DNA from: Hanamia caeni
Lineage (GTDB): Bacteria > Bacteroidota > Bacteroidia > Chitinophagales > Chitinophagaceae
NCBI RefSeq assembly: GCF_003721595.1
Contig: NZ_RJJR01000004.1
Span: 186,001 to 250,000 of the forward strand
Direction of reading: 5' to 3'
DNA: 64,000 nt
Below the pieces are notes generated by a model. It saw only the letters and a list, made by a program, of their open reading frames with translations, made no database searches and was not told the DNA's origin. Position numbers and translations under genes: made by a program. Below, in pieces: positions 24,907 through 33,374 of the stretch. Position 1 is the stretch's first letter; each line of letters begins with the position of its first letter.

Positions 24907-25185
24907 ATGCATATCAACCCCCGTCCTCCAACAAAAAGAATGATTGAAAAATTAAAAGAATGCCTGGAAAAGGAAACTGTATATGGGGAGAAAATTCCAT
25001 GTTTGCCGGAAGAAATGAAGTCTTCATTGGCCGGCTTATACAAACGGGGGCTCATTGGAACAAGGATGGACGTAGTTAATGAGAAAAAAGTTTTGTGCAT
25101 ATTCGTAACAGATAGCGGTAAACAATTTGTTGCTGATTTAGAGAAAAAAGTGCTTAAAAAAGAAGAGAAGAGTAAAACCTCATAA
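24907..25185 (+). CDS. Hypothetical small protein
   Basis: A 92-residue, strongly basic and charged protein with no signal or membrane segment. The middle (LPEEMKSSLAGLYKRGLIGTRMDV) followed by a likely beta-hairpin (EKKVLCIFVTDSGKQFV) resembles the helix-turn-helix plus wing pattern of short winged-helix proteins, but this is only an impression. The tail is lysine/glutamate-rich. It stands alone after the tonB terminator; AT-rich upstream sequence fits local leaders. No family recognised. Confidence 0.5.
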   Translation: MHINPRPPTKRMIEKLKECLEKETVYGEKIPCLPEEMKSSLAGLYKRGLIGTRMDVVNEKKVLCIFVTDSGKQFVADLEKKVLKKEEKSKTS

Positions 25186-25342
25186 AAAGATGTTGCCTGA
25201 TATTCCGCGCTATTTTTTACCTTTCATTTCAAATCTTTATTTGCTTTTGCAACTTCATGTGTAAAATTTGAATCTAAAATAGCTAACTATTTGAGAGTAA
25301 AATTTTCATTGATTGAAGGAATCTAAACTAAAAAAAAAATAA

Positions 25343-26023
25343 ATGAAAATATTTACTTTCCCCAGGACTTTTAATTTGGTTATTTTCTTTTTTTTATCTT
25401 TTAGTATTGCTGAAGCGCAGCAAGCGCCGTTCTATTCTGAGATTCAACAATTCAAAAAAGATGACATCGTTAATTTTCCACCTAAAAACGCTATACTTTT
25501 TCTCGGGAGTTCTTCCTTTAGAAAATGGACCGATGTGCAGGATTATTTCCCTGGTTACCAAATTATAAACCGTGGATTTGGCGGTTCTTCCTTTCCTGAC
25601 GCCATATATTATTTCGATAAAATTGTTTTGCCATATCATCCAAGGCAAATACTTATTTATGAAGGGGATAATGATTTAGCTTCTTCAAATAAAATAACGC
25701 CGGACTCGGTTGTGAACCGCTTCAAAAGCCTCTTTTATTTGATCAGGAAAAATCTTCCCAAAACTAACATCGCTTTTGTTTCGATAAAGCCAAGCCTGAG
25801 CAGGGAGAAATTAATCCCCGAAATGGCAAAAGCAAACTCATTAATTGAGCATTTCCTGAAAGATCAAAAAAATGCGTCATTCATAGATGTTTTTCATCCC
25901 ATGCTGGACGCAAATGGAAAGCCGCGAAATGATATTTTTCTTAGTGATGGTTTGCACATGAATCCAAAAGGATATGCCATTTGGCAAAAGATCATTGAAC
26001 CATATTTATTAAAAAATAAATGA
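25343..26023 (+). CDS. SGNH/GDSL hydrolase, secreted
   Basis: Signal peptide (ending IAEAQQ) and an SGNH-fold esterase core in 226 residues. Block I is FLGSSSFRKW with the nucleophile Ser, block II has the Gly in NRGFGGSSF, block III is the Asn in YEGDNDLA, and block V is DGLHMNPKGY with the catalytic Asp and His. Block I has GSSS in place of GDS, as in platelet-activating-factor-acetylhydrolase-like members. It probably removes acyl groups from carbohydrates. The GH3 gene starts four bases after its stop, so the two are almost certainly co-transcribed and may act on the same glycan. Confidence 0.9.
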   Translation: MKIFTFPRTFNLVIFFFLSFSIAEAQQAPFYSEIQQFKKDDIVNFPPKNAILFLGSSSFRKWTDVQDYFPGYQIINRGFGGSSFPDAIYYFDKIVLPYHPRQILIYEGDNDLASSNKITPDSVVNRFKSLFYLIRKNLPKTNIAFVSIKPSLSREKLIPEMAKANSLIEHFLKDQKNASFIDVFHPMLDANGKPRNDIFLSDGLHMNPKGYAIWQKIIEPYLLKNK

Positions 26024-26027
26024 CATT

Positions 26028-28310
26028 ATGCGAAGCCTGCAATCTTTTGCAATAGGAATATTGCTTATTTGTTCGTTTACTGTGGAGGGCCAAAGTTCCG
26101 GTCAAACAAAAATGGACAATTTCATCAGTGCTTTGATGAAAAAAATGACGCTTGATGAAAAAATTGGACAGCTCAATTTGGTAACACCCGGAGGTGCTGT
26201 CACGGGAGCGGTTGTGAGCGAAGATGTAGATACAAAAATCCGTAATGGACAAGTAGGAGGCTTATTTGGAATTACGGGTCCGGACAAGATTCGCCGGGCG
26301 CAGGAAATAGCAGTGAAAAATTCACGCCTGCACATTCCTTTGATTTTTGGTCTGGATGTGATTCATGGCCACCGAACTATTTTCCCCATTCCATTAGGCT
26401 TATCTGCGAGTTGGGATACTTCCCTGATTAAAAGAAGTGCGCGTATTGCCGCAAACGAAGCTACGGCAGATGGTCTGAACTGGGTTTACTCGCCAATGGT
26501 AGATATAGCGCGCGACCCTCGCTGGGGCAGAATTGCAGAAGGTTCGGGGGAAGATCCTTTCCTGGGCTCACAAATTGCCAAAGCGATGGTAGAAGGCTAC
26601 CAGGGAGATGACCTGTCAAAAGATTCAACGGTGATGGCCTGCGTAAAACACTATGCTTTGTATGGTGCTGCTGAAGCAGGCCGCGATTACAATACCGTAG
26701 ACATGAGTAAAGTGAGGATGTATAATGAATATCTTCCCCCTTATAAAGCTGCCGTTGATGCCGGCGTCGGAAGTGTGATGACTTCTTTTAATACAGTGGA
26801 TGGAATTCCAGCAAGCGCCAACCGGTTTTTATTGACCGATGTGCTGCGCAAGCAGTGGGGATTCAGGGGATTGATTGTGTCTGATTATACCTCCATTAGT
26901 GAAATGATTAATCATGGGTTCGGCGATCTTCAGGCTGTTTCCGCGAAATCTTTAAACGCCGGGATGGATATGGATATGGTTAGTGAAGGATTTTTAAGCA
27001 CATTAAAAAAATCATTACAGGAAGGAAAAGTAAGTCTTCAAAAAATAGAAGACGCTTGCAGAAAAGTGCTGGAAGCCAAATACAAGCTCGGCTTATTTGA
27101 CGACCCTTACCGCTATTGCAATGACGAAAAGGCTAAATCTGAGTTGATGAGTGATTCAAATTTACAAGCCGCAAGAGAGATTGCAGAACGAAGCTTTGTA
27201 TTATTAAAAAATGAAAACAAGATATTGCCACTAAAGAAGAGCGGAACGATTGCGCTGATAGGACCGCTGGCAGATAATAAAAGAAATATGCTGGGTACAT
27301 GGAGCGTTTCCGGCGATCCTGAAAAAAGTGTCACCATCATGCAGGGTATTAAAAACGTAGCTGGCAATGAGGTAAAGATTTTATATGCAAAAGGCGCCAA
27401 CATCAGCGATGATACGATGCTGATAGAAAGAGTAAATGTTTTTGGAACTGAAATTGATGTGGACTCAAAATCTCCTGATGAGATGCTGAATGAAGCGGTT
27501 GAAACTGCTAATAAAGCTGACGTAGTTGTGGCTGTGCTTGGTGAAGCTGCTGACATGACGGGTGAATCTTCCAGTATGAGCCATATAGGCTTACAGCCGG
27601 ACCAGCAAAATTTATTAAAGGCGTTGGTGAAAACCGGCAAGCCGGTTGTGTTGGTGTTAATGAATGGAAGGCCAATGACTTTAACATGGGAAGATGAACA
27701 CGTACCAGCTATTCTTGATACATGGTTTGGTGGTACAGAAGCTGGAAATGCGGTGGCGGATGTTCTTTTTGGAGAGTATAACCCTTCGGGAAAAATTACA
27801 GCAACTTTCCCGAGAAATGTTGGGCAGATTCCCATCTACTATAACCATTTAAACACAGGCAGGCCTTACCATCCGGGTGATAGTCCTAAATTTAAATCAG
27901 ATTATCTTGATGTGCTTAATTCACCTTTGTATCCATTCGGTTTTGGCTTGAGCTATACCACTTTTTCTTATAGCAATATTTCTTTGGATAATTCCATTCT
28001 TCAAAGTGGAGGAAAAATTACTGCCTCGGTCAATGTAACCAATACCGGTACTCGTAAAGGAAAAGAAACTGTTCAAATGTACACCCGGCAGATGGTCGGA
28101 AGTATTGCCCGTCCGGTAAAGGAATTAAAGGGATTTAAGCAAATAACGCTCGAGCCTGGAGAAACGCAGAAAGTGTCTTTTACTTTATCGGTAAACGATT
28201 TGAAATTTTACAACAGCGATTTAAAGTACGTTGCAGAACCGGGAGACTTTACATTATTTATCGGTACCAATAGTGCAGATGTAAAAGAAGCAGATTTTAA
28301 GCTAAAATAA
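26028..28310 (+). CDS. bglX: GH3 family beta-glucosidase, periplasmic (BglX-like)
   Basis: Exported beta-glucosidase, 760 residues, close in length and order to E. coli BglX. There is a signal peptide, then an (alpha/beta)8 domain with KHYALYGAAEAGRDYN and the nucleophile Asp in LIVSDYTSISEM (residue ~285). The alpha/beta sandwich domain follows (residues ~390-600) with the NRMGxxGP-like ALIGPLADNKRNMLG, and a C-terminal fibronectin-III-like domain closes the protein (TNTGTRKGKETVQMY). It hydrolyses terminal beta-linked glucose from oligosaccharides. Coupled to the upstream SGNH hydrolase. Confidence 0.94.
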   Translation: MRSLQSFAIGILLICSFTVEGQSSGQTKMDNFISALMKKMTLDEKIGQLNLVTPGGAVTGAVVSEDVDTKIRNGQVGGLFGITGPDKIRRAQEIAVKNSRLHIPLIFGLDVIHGHRTIFPIPLGLSASWDTSLIKRSARIAANEATADGLNWVYSPMVDIARDPRWGRIAEGSGEDPFLGSQIAKAMVEGYQGDDLSKDSTVMACVKHYALYGAAEAGRDYNTVDMSKVRMYNEYLPPYKAAVDAGVGSVMTSFNTVDGIPASANRFLLTDVLRKQWGFRGLIVSDYTSISEMINHGFGDLQAVSAKSLNAGMDMDMVSEGFLSTLKKSLQEGKVSLQKIEDACRKVLEAKYKLGLFDDPYRYCNDEKAKSELMSDSNLQAAREIAERSFVLLKNENKILPLKKSGTIALIGPLADNKRNMLGTWSVSGDPEKSVTIMQGIKNVAGNEVKILYAKGANISDDTMLIERVNVFGTEIDVDSKSPDEMLNEAVETANKADVVVAVLGEAADMTGESSSMSHIGLQPDQQNLLKALVKTGKPVVLVLMNGRPMTLTWEDEHVPAILDTWFGGTEAGNAVADVLFGEYNPSGKITATFPRNVGQIPIYYNHLNTGRPYHPGDSPKFKSDYLDVLNSPLYPFGFGLSYTTFSYSNISLDNSILQSGGKITASVNVTNTGTRKGKETVQMYTRQMVGSIARPVKELKGFKQITLEPGETQKVSFTLSVNDLKFYNSDLKYVAEPGDFTLFIGTNSADVKEADFKLK

Positions 28311-28326
28311 AATCTCTTTATTATCA

Positions 28327-28360
28327 TAGTAAACAAAGAAATATTGCAAATTTTTGTTTA
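28327..28360 (+). repeat. Dispersed intergenic element, copy 7
   Basis: TAGTAAACAAAGAAAT, ATTGCAA, ATTTTTGTTTAGC. It lies in the 47-base convergent gap between the GH3 gene and uraD and overlaps the uraD stop, so it cannot be a promoter of either. Confidence 0.55.
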
Positions 28361-28861
28361 GCTAAATAACAACTGCAGCCTTGACTGGGTTATTTTATTC
28401 TGTTCGCCTGCGGCAATAATTAATTCATCGTGGGGATCGTTTTTTATCCTTTCAGATAATTCTGATAAGATATTTTCTATTGATTTTCCTTTGGTATATA
28501 CTACGAAATTATAGCCGAACACCTCTTCATACTCATTATTTTTCTTTTCAAGATCTCTTAAAATATCAGGTGAAGCTTTGAAAAAAACTGCCTGTTCATT
28601 TTTAACCCAGTCAGCGTTAATTGTGATATTGTTTTCAATAGACCCAATGTCACCAATTCTGATATGGCTTTGAAAGGCTTCCAGCCATTCCGCAGGATTG
28701 CATTCGTACCATTCTTCTTCTGCATACTCCAGTAAGTCCACGAGATTCTGTATAGGAAAAATTGCTAACATTTTTTTTACCCACACATCCGAATTACAAC
28801 ATTGTTTAAGAAGCCTTCTCCTACCAGCCACGTCAAGGTGGTCAAAATCAGCTATTGTCAT
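28358..28861 (-). CDS. uraD: 2-oxo-4-hydroxy-4-carboxy-5-ureidoimidazoline (OHCU) decarboxylase
   Basis: Third enzyme of urate breakdown, converting OHCU to S-allantoin. The 167-residue all-helical protein shows the family's FQSHIRIGD (equivalent to the HPxIG motif with the catalytic His/Glu region). YEEVFGYNFVVYTKGKSIENIL and the C-terminal EQNKITQSRLQLL are also present. The His-Pro of the classic motif is His-Ile here, a mild deviation. Followed 170 bases upstream on the same strand by an allantoate-amidohydrolase-like gene, which supports ureide catabolism. Urate oxidase, HIU hydrolase and allantoinase are not in the window. Confidence 0.88.
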   Translation of the reverse strand: MTIADFDHLDVAGRRRLLKQCCNSDVWVKKMLAIFPIQNLVDLLEYAEEEWYECNPAEWLEAFQSHIRIGDIGSIENNITINADWVKNEQAVFFKASPDILRDLEKKNNEYEEVFGYNFVVYTKGKSIENILSELSERIKNDPHDELIIAAGEQNKITQSRLQLLFS

Positions 28862-29031
28862 TGAATATTTTGTCTTTTAAATGATTTTACAAAATAAAAA
28901 TAGTAAATAATTCCCTTGACTGCGATAAATCTTATGCAGGAAATTTTGAGTGATTAACAGCGCATAGCGCCAATTCGTTTTTTTTAATTTACCTCTTTCA
29001 AAAAGAAATATGAGCCTTAAAATTCGGTAAA

Positions 29032-30288
29032 CTACTTATCTTTTTTTCTGAAAGATTTTTCGGGAAAAGCAATTACTTTTTGAATGAAAAGTTCGCTTAT
29101 TTCCAATGCTTTTGCAATATTGTTTTTTTCTAAATCTTCTGTAGGTTGGTGGTTACTATCCTTGATGGATTTTACAAATAGCATAGCCGCGGGCGCTATC
29201 TTAGCTATATTGGCAGCGTCATAAATGGCGCCGCTTTCAAAAGAAATCAATTGTATATTTTTTTCTTTTACAGATTCTTCCAACAGCTTGCGTAGCTTTT
29301 TATTCAATACTACCGGATCTGACTCCTGTATTAGCTTCCATTCAAAATAAATATTCCTTTTGTCACATGTTTTTTCGCATAAAAAATAAATGTTTTCGTA
29401 GGCTGTCGACAGTACCTCGTCATCGTCGCTGCGGATATCCAATGAACAGCTTACTTTGCCGGCAATTTTATTAGACAGGGGATGGGTCACATTTATTTTG
29501 CCAATGGTTGCCCGCAGATTTTTCTTTTCGCGCTTTGCATATTTTTCTACCTGTAGGATAAACTTTGCTGCGGCAGCCAGTGCATCGTTCCTTTCATGCA
29601 TCGCTAATGTGCCGGCATGGCCATCTTTTCCACTGAAAATGATTTCAATTCTTTTTTGTCCATACATCGAATCTACCACGCCAACCGGCACATCCGCCTC
29701 AAAAAGTGTAAATCCGGGTTCTGAATGGATTTCAAAATATCCCAGGATTTCTTCAGCAGGAATAAAATCCTCTTTAATTTTTTCATAATCAAGATGAAGA
29801 GAACCTAATACTTCAGACAAAAGATGATTCTCTTTGTCTTCAAGCCTCAGCAATTTATTTTCAAAATTGCCGGCTACCACCTTGCTGCCCAGGTTGGTGT
29901 AATTAAATCTCGTGCCTTCTTCTTCTGCAAAAGCAATCAGTTCAATATTAAAAGGCAGTTGTATGTTCTTTTGCTTTATATTTTCAATGATGTCAAGACC
30001 CATGAGAATTCCCAGCATGCCATCATTTTTATTTTCGTAAGGGTCTTTATCAAAATGGGAACCTATCAGAAAGGTTTTGGCATCAGCCTGGTTGTTTGTT
30101 AGTTTTCCCCGGATGTTTCCGATATTGTCTGCAGAGGTTTTAAGGCCTGCAGCACTCATCCAGCCTGCTATTTTCTGGCTGTATTCTATAAACGATTGTG
30201 AGCCAAACAGTGGCGAGGCCTGGTTTTCGCCCGAAAGTTCATTTATTCTATGCTGGATAGTAAAAGCCCGGTCCTGAAAGTTTTTCAT
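29032..30288 (-). CDS. M20 family amidohydrolase, allantoate amidohydrolase-like
   Basis: Zinc-dependent amidase, 418 residues, of the allantoate amidohydrolase/N-carbamoyl-beta-alanine hydrolase group. Metal motifs are GSHFDKDP (normally GSHxDT), KNDGMLG (normally GxxDG), FAEEEGTRF, FEIHSEPG and SNHQPTED. The Thr/Ser after GSHxD is Lys, the Gly pair before the Asp is missing, and the usual GHDA is IYDA. The metal-binding His, Asp and Glu residues themselves seem present. The neighbouring uraD suggests allantoate or ureidoglycolate chemistry, but these changes make the exact substrate uncertain. Confidence 0.82.
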   Translation of the reverse strand: MKNFQDRAFTIQHRINELSGENQASPLFGSQSFIEYSQKIAGWMSAAGLKTSADNIGNIRGKLTNNQADAKTFLIGSHFDKDPYENKNDGMLGILMGLDIIENIKQKNIQLPFNIELIAFAEEEGTRFNYTNLGSKVVAGNFENKLLRLEDKENHLLSEVLGSLHLDYEKIKEDFIPAEEILGYFEIHSEPGFTLFEADVPVGVVDSMYGQKRIEIIFSGKDGHAGTLAMHERNDALAAAAKFILQVEKYAKREKKNLRATIGKINVTHPLSNKIAGKVSCSLDIRSDDDEVLSTAYENIYFLCEKTCDKRNIYFEWKLIQESDPVVLNKKLRKLLEESVKEKNIQLISFESGAIYDAANIAKIAPAAMLFVKSIKDSNHQPTEDLEKNNIAKALEISELFIQKVIAFPEKSFRKKDK

Positions 30289-30566
30289 ATTTAATTAAGC
30301 AATATTTTTAAAATAAAGTGAACTTGCTTTAATTTTCTCTGCGCGAAGTAAACGAATTTTTATAAGACCTCAGCATCTTCCCGGCTTTAAACTCATTCGT
30401 TTCTGGACTCTTCGCAGGAGTATGTAAAAACCGCAGAATTAAAATCCACAATATTTTTTCGTTTACTGTAGACTTCGTACTAAAAACTCTTAAAAAAATC
30501 ATATTCTTTTTAAAAATTAAATAGCATTGAAACGAAAGGATATTTTTGCTTTTTATAAGTATTGCT
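30289..30566. other. Divergent spacer with two opposed element copies
   Basis: AT-rich 278-base region. It contains two element copies facing away from each other: AAGTAAACGAA on the plus strand at 30346 (weak) and CAGTAAACGAA on the minus strand ending at 30468 (good). I see no other gene or RNA. Confidence 0.4.
30433..30468 (-). repeat. Dispersed intergenic element, copy 8
   Basis: Minus strand: CAGTAAACGAAAAAAT, ATTGTGG, ATTTTAATTCTGCGG. This is a good full-length match in the divergent M20/T9SS-cargo spacer. Confidence 0.55.
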
Positions 30567-32570
30567 GTGAAAATTATTTTTTTCTTTTTTCTTTGTTTTC
30601 ATTTTATTCAAATTGCTAATGGGCAAACGTGTACAACGCTCGGCCAAACGCCCTCCACGGCCTTTCCTGTATGCGGAACCAGTATTTTTTCCCAAACAAC
30701 AGTTCCTTACTGTGGCGGAAGGTCGGTGCCTGGGCCTTGTTCTACGACAGACAGCCTGACGGATACAAATCCTTTTTGGTATAAGTTTACCTGCTTTAAA
30801 GCGGGAACATTGGGTTTTTTAATAACGCCCGTTGATTTATCAGATGATTATGACTGGCAGTTGTTCGACGTTACTGGCCATGATCCAAATGAAATTTATA
30901 CAAATCCGAGGTTGTTTGTATCCTGCAATTGGTCTGGCAATACCGGCCTCACAGGCGCCTCACCTGCAGGCCAAAAGTTAAACAACTGTGCCGGTCCAAC
31001 ATATCCAACCTTCAGTTCGATGCCCACTTTGCATGTAAATCATCAATATCTTTTATTGGTAAGTCATTTTACCAAATACAAACCCGGCCAGGACGGGTAT
31101 CAATTAAGTTTTGGCGGAGGCACCGCAAGTATTACGGATACCATTGCACCAGCATTGCAAAGCTTAAGCAGCTCATGCGACGCTACCAATATTTTTATTA
31201 AAACAAATAAGAAGATGAAATGCAGCAGTCTTGCCAGTAACGGAAGCGATTTTGAGATTATTCCTGCAGTTGCAAAAGTTGTTAACGCCCAATCTTTTTG
31301 TGATGCATTTGATATGGATTCATTGGTTATAAAATTAGACAAACCATTGCCTCCGGGAAATTATACACTCAGTATAAAAAAAGGTTCGGATGGCAATACG
31401 CTGCTGGATAACTGCGGTACCAATATACCGGTCGGAAATTCACTGCCTTTACAAATTATCCCACTGGCTCCTACACAGATGGACAGCCTGACTCCTGTTA
31501 CCTGTGCACCTCAAAGTTTACAATTGGTTTTTAAAAAAAATATTTCCTGTAATTCCATATCAACAGATGGCAGCGATTTCATCGTGCAGGGGCCTTCGCC
31601 GGTTAATGTGGTAAGCGCAAGTGGAAATTGTACGAATGGGATGACAAAAATTATCAACATAAACCTTTCCGGCCCGATTGTAAATGGAGGTTTGTACAAA
31701 ATTATTTTGAAAGAAGGAAATGATGGAAACACCCTGGTAGATGAATGTGCGCAGGAAACTCCACCCGGATCTTCATTAAGTTTTTTAATAAAAGATACGG
31801 TTTCCGCGGCCTTTTCTTATTCAATAAAAAAAGGCTGCGATTATGATACTGTGTATTTTACAAATGCCGGAAAAAATCAAATCAACCAATGGTTTTGGCA
31901 ATTCGATTATAACGGAACAAGCTCATTGCAAAATCCTGTTTCCTATTTTGATTCCTTCGGAAAAAAACAAATTATTTTAAGCGTTTCAAACGGATTTTGC
32001 AATGATACGGTAAGAAGTGAAATTGTATTGGACAATGAGCTTAAAGCTTCGTTTGAAACCAATAATATTTTGTGCCCTGAAGATTCTGCAATTTTTAAAA
32101 ACACCAGCGTCGGGAATATAGTTTCTTATTACTGGAATTTCCAGAATGGAAACATCAGCGAAAATAAAAATCCTGGCCCTCAAAAATATCCGGTCTTACT
32201 GGCAGAACATGATTACCCGGTTTCATTGATTGTTCAAAACGACCTTGGCTGTTATGACACCGCTGTTAATAATATTCGCGCGCTTAAAAGTTGCTATATA
32301 GCGGTACCAAGTGCTTTCACTCCAAATGGCGATGGCCTCAATGACTATTTATATCCCTTAAATGCGTATAAAGCAGGCAAACTTACCTTCAGAGTGTACA
32401 ACCGGGCGGGCCAGTTACTGTTTGAAACGCATGACTGGACCAGGAAGTGGGATGGCACTTTCAAAGGCGAACCCCAGGATGCCGGAGCTTTCGTCTGGAC
32501 ATTAAAATATGTACTTCGCGACACCGGCAAGCCAGTTTTCATGAAGGGGTCAACTATCCTGGTAAGATAA
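30567..32570 (+). CDS. T9SS-secreted protein with gliding-motility-associated C-terminal (type B sorting) domain
   Basis: Large secreted protein of about 667 residues. A GTG start at 30567 gives a classic signal peptide (KIIFFFFLCFHFIQIANG); the frame is open further up to a TTG at 30546. The N-terminal part has paired cysteines and a jelly-roll-like stretch, followed by two Ig-like repeats each containing an S-x-G-SDF unit (residues ~210-400) and a PKD-like region with YYWNFQNG. The CHU_C/type B sorting domain lies at the end (VPSAFTPNGDGLNDYLYPL to the final VR), which directs export by the type IX system. Function beyond surface exposure is unknown. Its 3' end overlaps the convergent 79-residue gene by 21 bases. 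Confidence 0.88.
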   Translation: MKIIFFFFLCFHFIQIANGQTCTTLGQTPSTAFPVCGTSIFSQTTVPYCGGRSVPGPCSTTDSLTDTNPFWYKFTCFKAGTLGFLITPVDLSDDYDWQLFDVTGHDPNEIYTNPRLFVSCNWSGNTGLTGASPAGQKLNNCAGPTYPTFSSMPTLHVNHQYLLLVSHFTKYKPGQDGYQLSFGGGTASITDTIAPALQSLSSSCDATNIFIKTNKKMKCSSLASNGSDFEIIPAVAKVVNAQSFCDAFDMDSLVIKLDKPLPPGNYTLSIKKGSDGNTLLDNCGTNIPVGNSLPLQIIPLAPTQMDSLTPVTCAPQSLQLVFKKNISCNSISTDGSDFIVQGPSPVNVVSASGNCTNGMTKIININLSGPIVNGGLYKIILKEGNDGNTLVDECAQETPPGSSLSFLIKDTVSAAFSYSIKKGCDYDTVYFTNAGKNQINQWFWQFDYNGTSSLQNPVSYFDSFGKKQIILSVSNGFCNDTVRSEIVLDNELKASFETNNILCPEDSAIFKNTSVGNIVSYYWNFQNGNISENKNPGPQKYPVLLAEHDYPVSLIVQNDLGCYDTAVNNIRALKSCYIAVPSAFTPNGDGLNDYLYPLNAYKAGKLTFRVYNRAGQLLFETHDWTRKWDGTFKGEPQDAGAFVWTLKYVLRDTGKPVFMKGSTILVR

Positions 32571-32789
32571 ATTTTGCAATGGCCAGCTAATCGTTTGCCC
32601 TGAAATAATATCATCCTGTTGGTAAATGGTGGCTTTTCTCTCCTCGTTCTGAACTGGCCTGTCATAAGTGATTCCAAAAACTAACGACGCAGGGATAAAC
32701 AATCCGGTCATTAAAACACCGAGCGAAAAGACGAAATGCTTTGAATATTCAGTTATCTGTGCGGAATAATTCTTTACTATTTTTTTCAT
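32550..32789 (-). CDS. Small single-span membrane protein, tandem paralogue A
   Basis: A 79-residue protein with one hydrophobic segment (LGVLMTGLFIPASLVFGIT, residues ~23-41) and a polar C-terminus. It aligns without gaps to the next upstream gene through MKxxxxNYSxxxxE, SLxVLxxGLFIP and VFGITYxR, and has exactly the same length. That conservation across an otherwise diverged pair is good evidence that both are real genes. The 3' end overlaps the T9SS-cargo gene on the other strand. No family recognised; the short span and paralogy leave open roles such as an envelope regulator, a subunit of a complex or a small toxin-like peptide. Confidence 0.75.
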   Translation of the reverse strand: MKKIVKNYSAQITEYSKHFVFSLGVLMTGLFIPASLVFGITYDRPVQNEERKATIYQQDDIISGQTISWPLQNLSYQDS

Positions 32790-32817
32790 TTTTGTTTTTT
32801 TTTAAGTTTGAATGGGC

Positions 32818-33057
32818 TTAACTGTTTCTTATGGAGTAATCTTTATTGAGATACACAGTATTGACAAGGTGATTTTCGGGATTTTCCTTCGTAATATTTG
32901 TGCTTTTTAAGGCTGTGTTGTCGTGCCTTTTATAAGTAATGCCAAATACAAAGGCGAAAGGAATAAATAGACCGATAATCAGTACTTTCAGGGAATATCC
33001 AATTTGATTTACAATTTCAAGAACTGTTCCTGAGTAGTTGCTTATTTCTGTTTTCAT
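32818..33057 (-). CDS. Small single-span membrane protein, tandem paralogue B
   Basis: Also 79 residues, with membrane segment LKVLIIGLFIPFAFVFGIT. It is the promoter-proximal member of the pair, with a textbook promoter 30-70 bases upstream that is overlapped by an 8-bp palindrome. The two leaders are also alike (A-rich with ACAAAA close to the ATG), consistent with a tandem duplication. The C-terminal thirds have diverged apart from a final polar-Ser ending. Function unknown. Confidence 0.77.
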   Translation of the reverse strand: MKTEISNYSGTVLEIVNQIGYSLKVLIIGLFIPFAFVFGITYKRHDNTALKSTNITKENPENHLVNTVYLNKDYSIRNS

Positions 33058-33094
33058 TTTATTTTGTTTTACTTTTTTTTATTTAATTACATAA

Positions 33095-33127
33095 CAAAGA
33101 TATAGTTGAAGATAAGTACTATGCAAA
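33095..33127 (-). promoter_or_regulatory. Consensus promoter of the small membrane protein pair
   Basis: Minus strand: TTTG (33124-33127), 21 bases, then TATCTTTG (33095-33102). Both elements match the Bacteroidota consensus exactly. The predicted start is about 30 bases before the ATG at 33057. Confidence 0.8.
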
Positions 33128-33136
33128 ACATAGTAC
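33116..33136. promoter_or_regulatory. Operator-like inverted repeat on the -33 element
   Basis: GTACTATG, CAAAA, CATAGTAC: eight perfect paired bases on each side of a 5-base centre. That centre is the complement of the TTTTG -33 element, so a dimeric regulator bound here would cover the promoter. Confidence 0.65.
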
Positions 33137-33374
33137 ATTAACATGCATAATTCATATATGAACGGTTTAAATTGCGATTGATTGGTTTGCGGATTTCTTT
33201 AAAATTTCTCTATAACTTCCTTTTTGGAAGCGGAAAAGTGGCATTTTGCTGTTCACAATAGCCTGCATTTCATATAACAGAGCTCTTGGCTTATTTGCCT
33301 TACCACAATTGATATTCTATATGAAAGAAAAAAGTTGTGTATAATTGCACCATTTATTTTAAACATGTATTGCG

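Larger units (their letters stand above)
33058..33374. other. Divergent spacer, paralogue B / GH97
   Basis: A 317-base gene-free region. The paralogue-B half holds the promoter and inverted repeat annotated separately. In the GH97 half I see only AT-rich sequence with a weak TATAATTG about 40 bases before the start codon. Confidence 0.5.

Noticed and set aside
24737..24943. 68-codon open frame after the tonB terminator
   Set aside because: No family pattern, cysteine- and leucine-rich random-looking sequence, and it overlaps the more plausible 92-residue gene.
27113..27835. 240-codon open frame on the minus strand inside the GH3 gene
   Set aside because: Long but entirely antisense to conserved GH3 domains, without a recognisable protein pattern.
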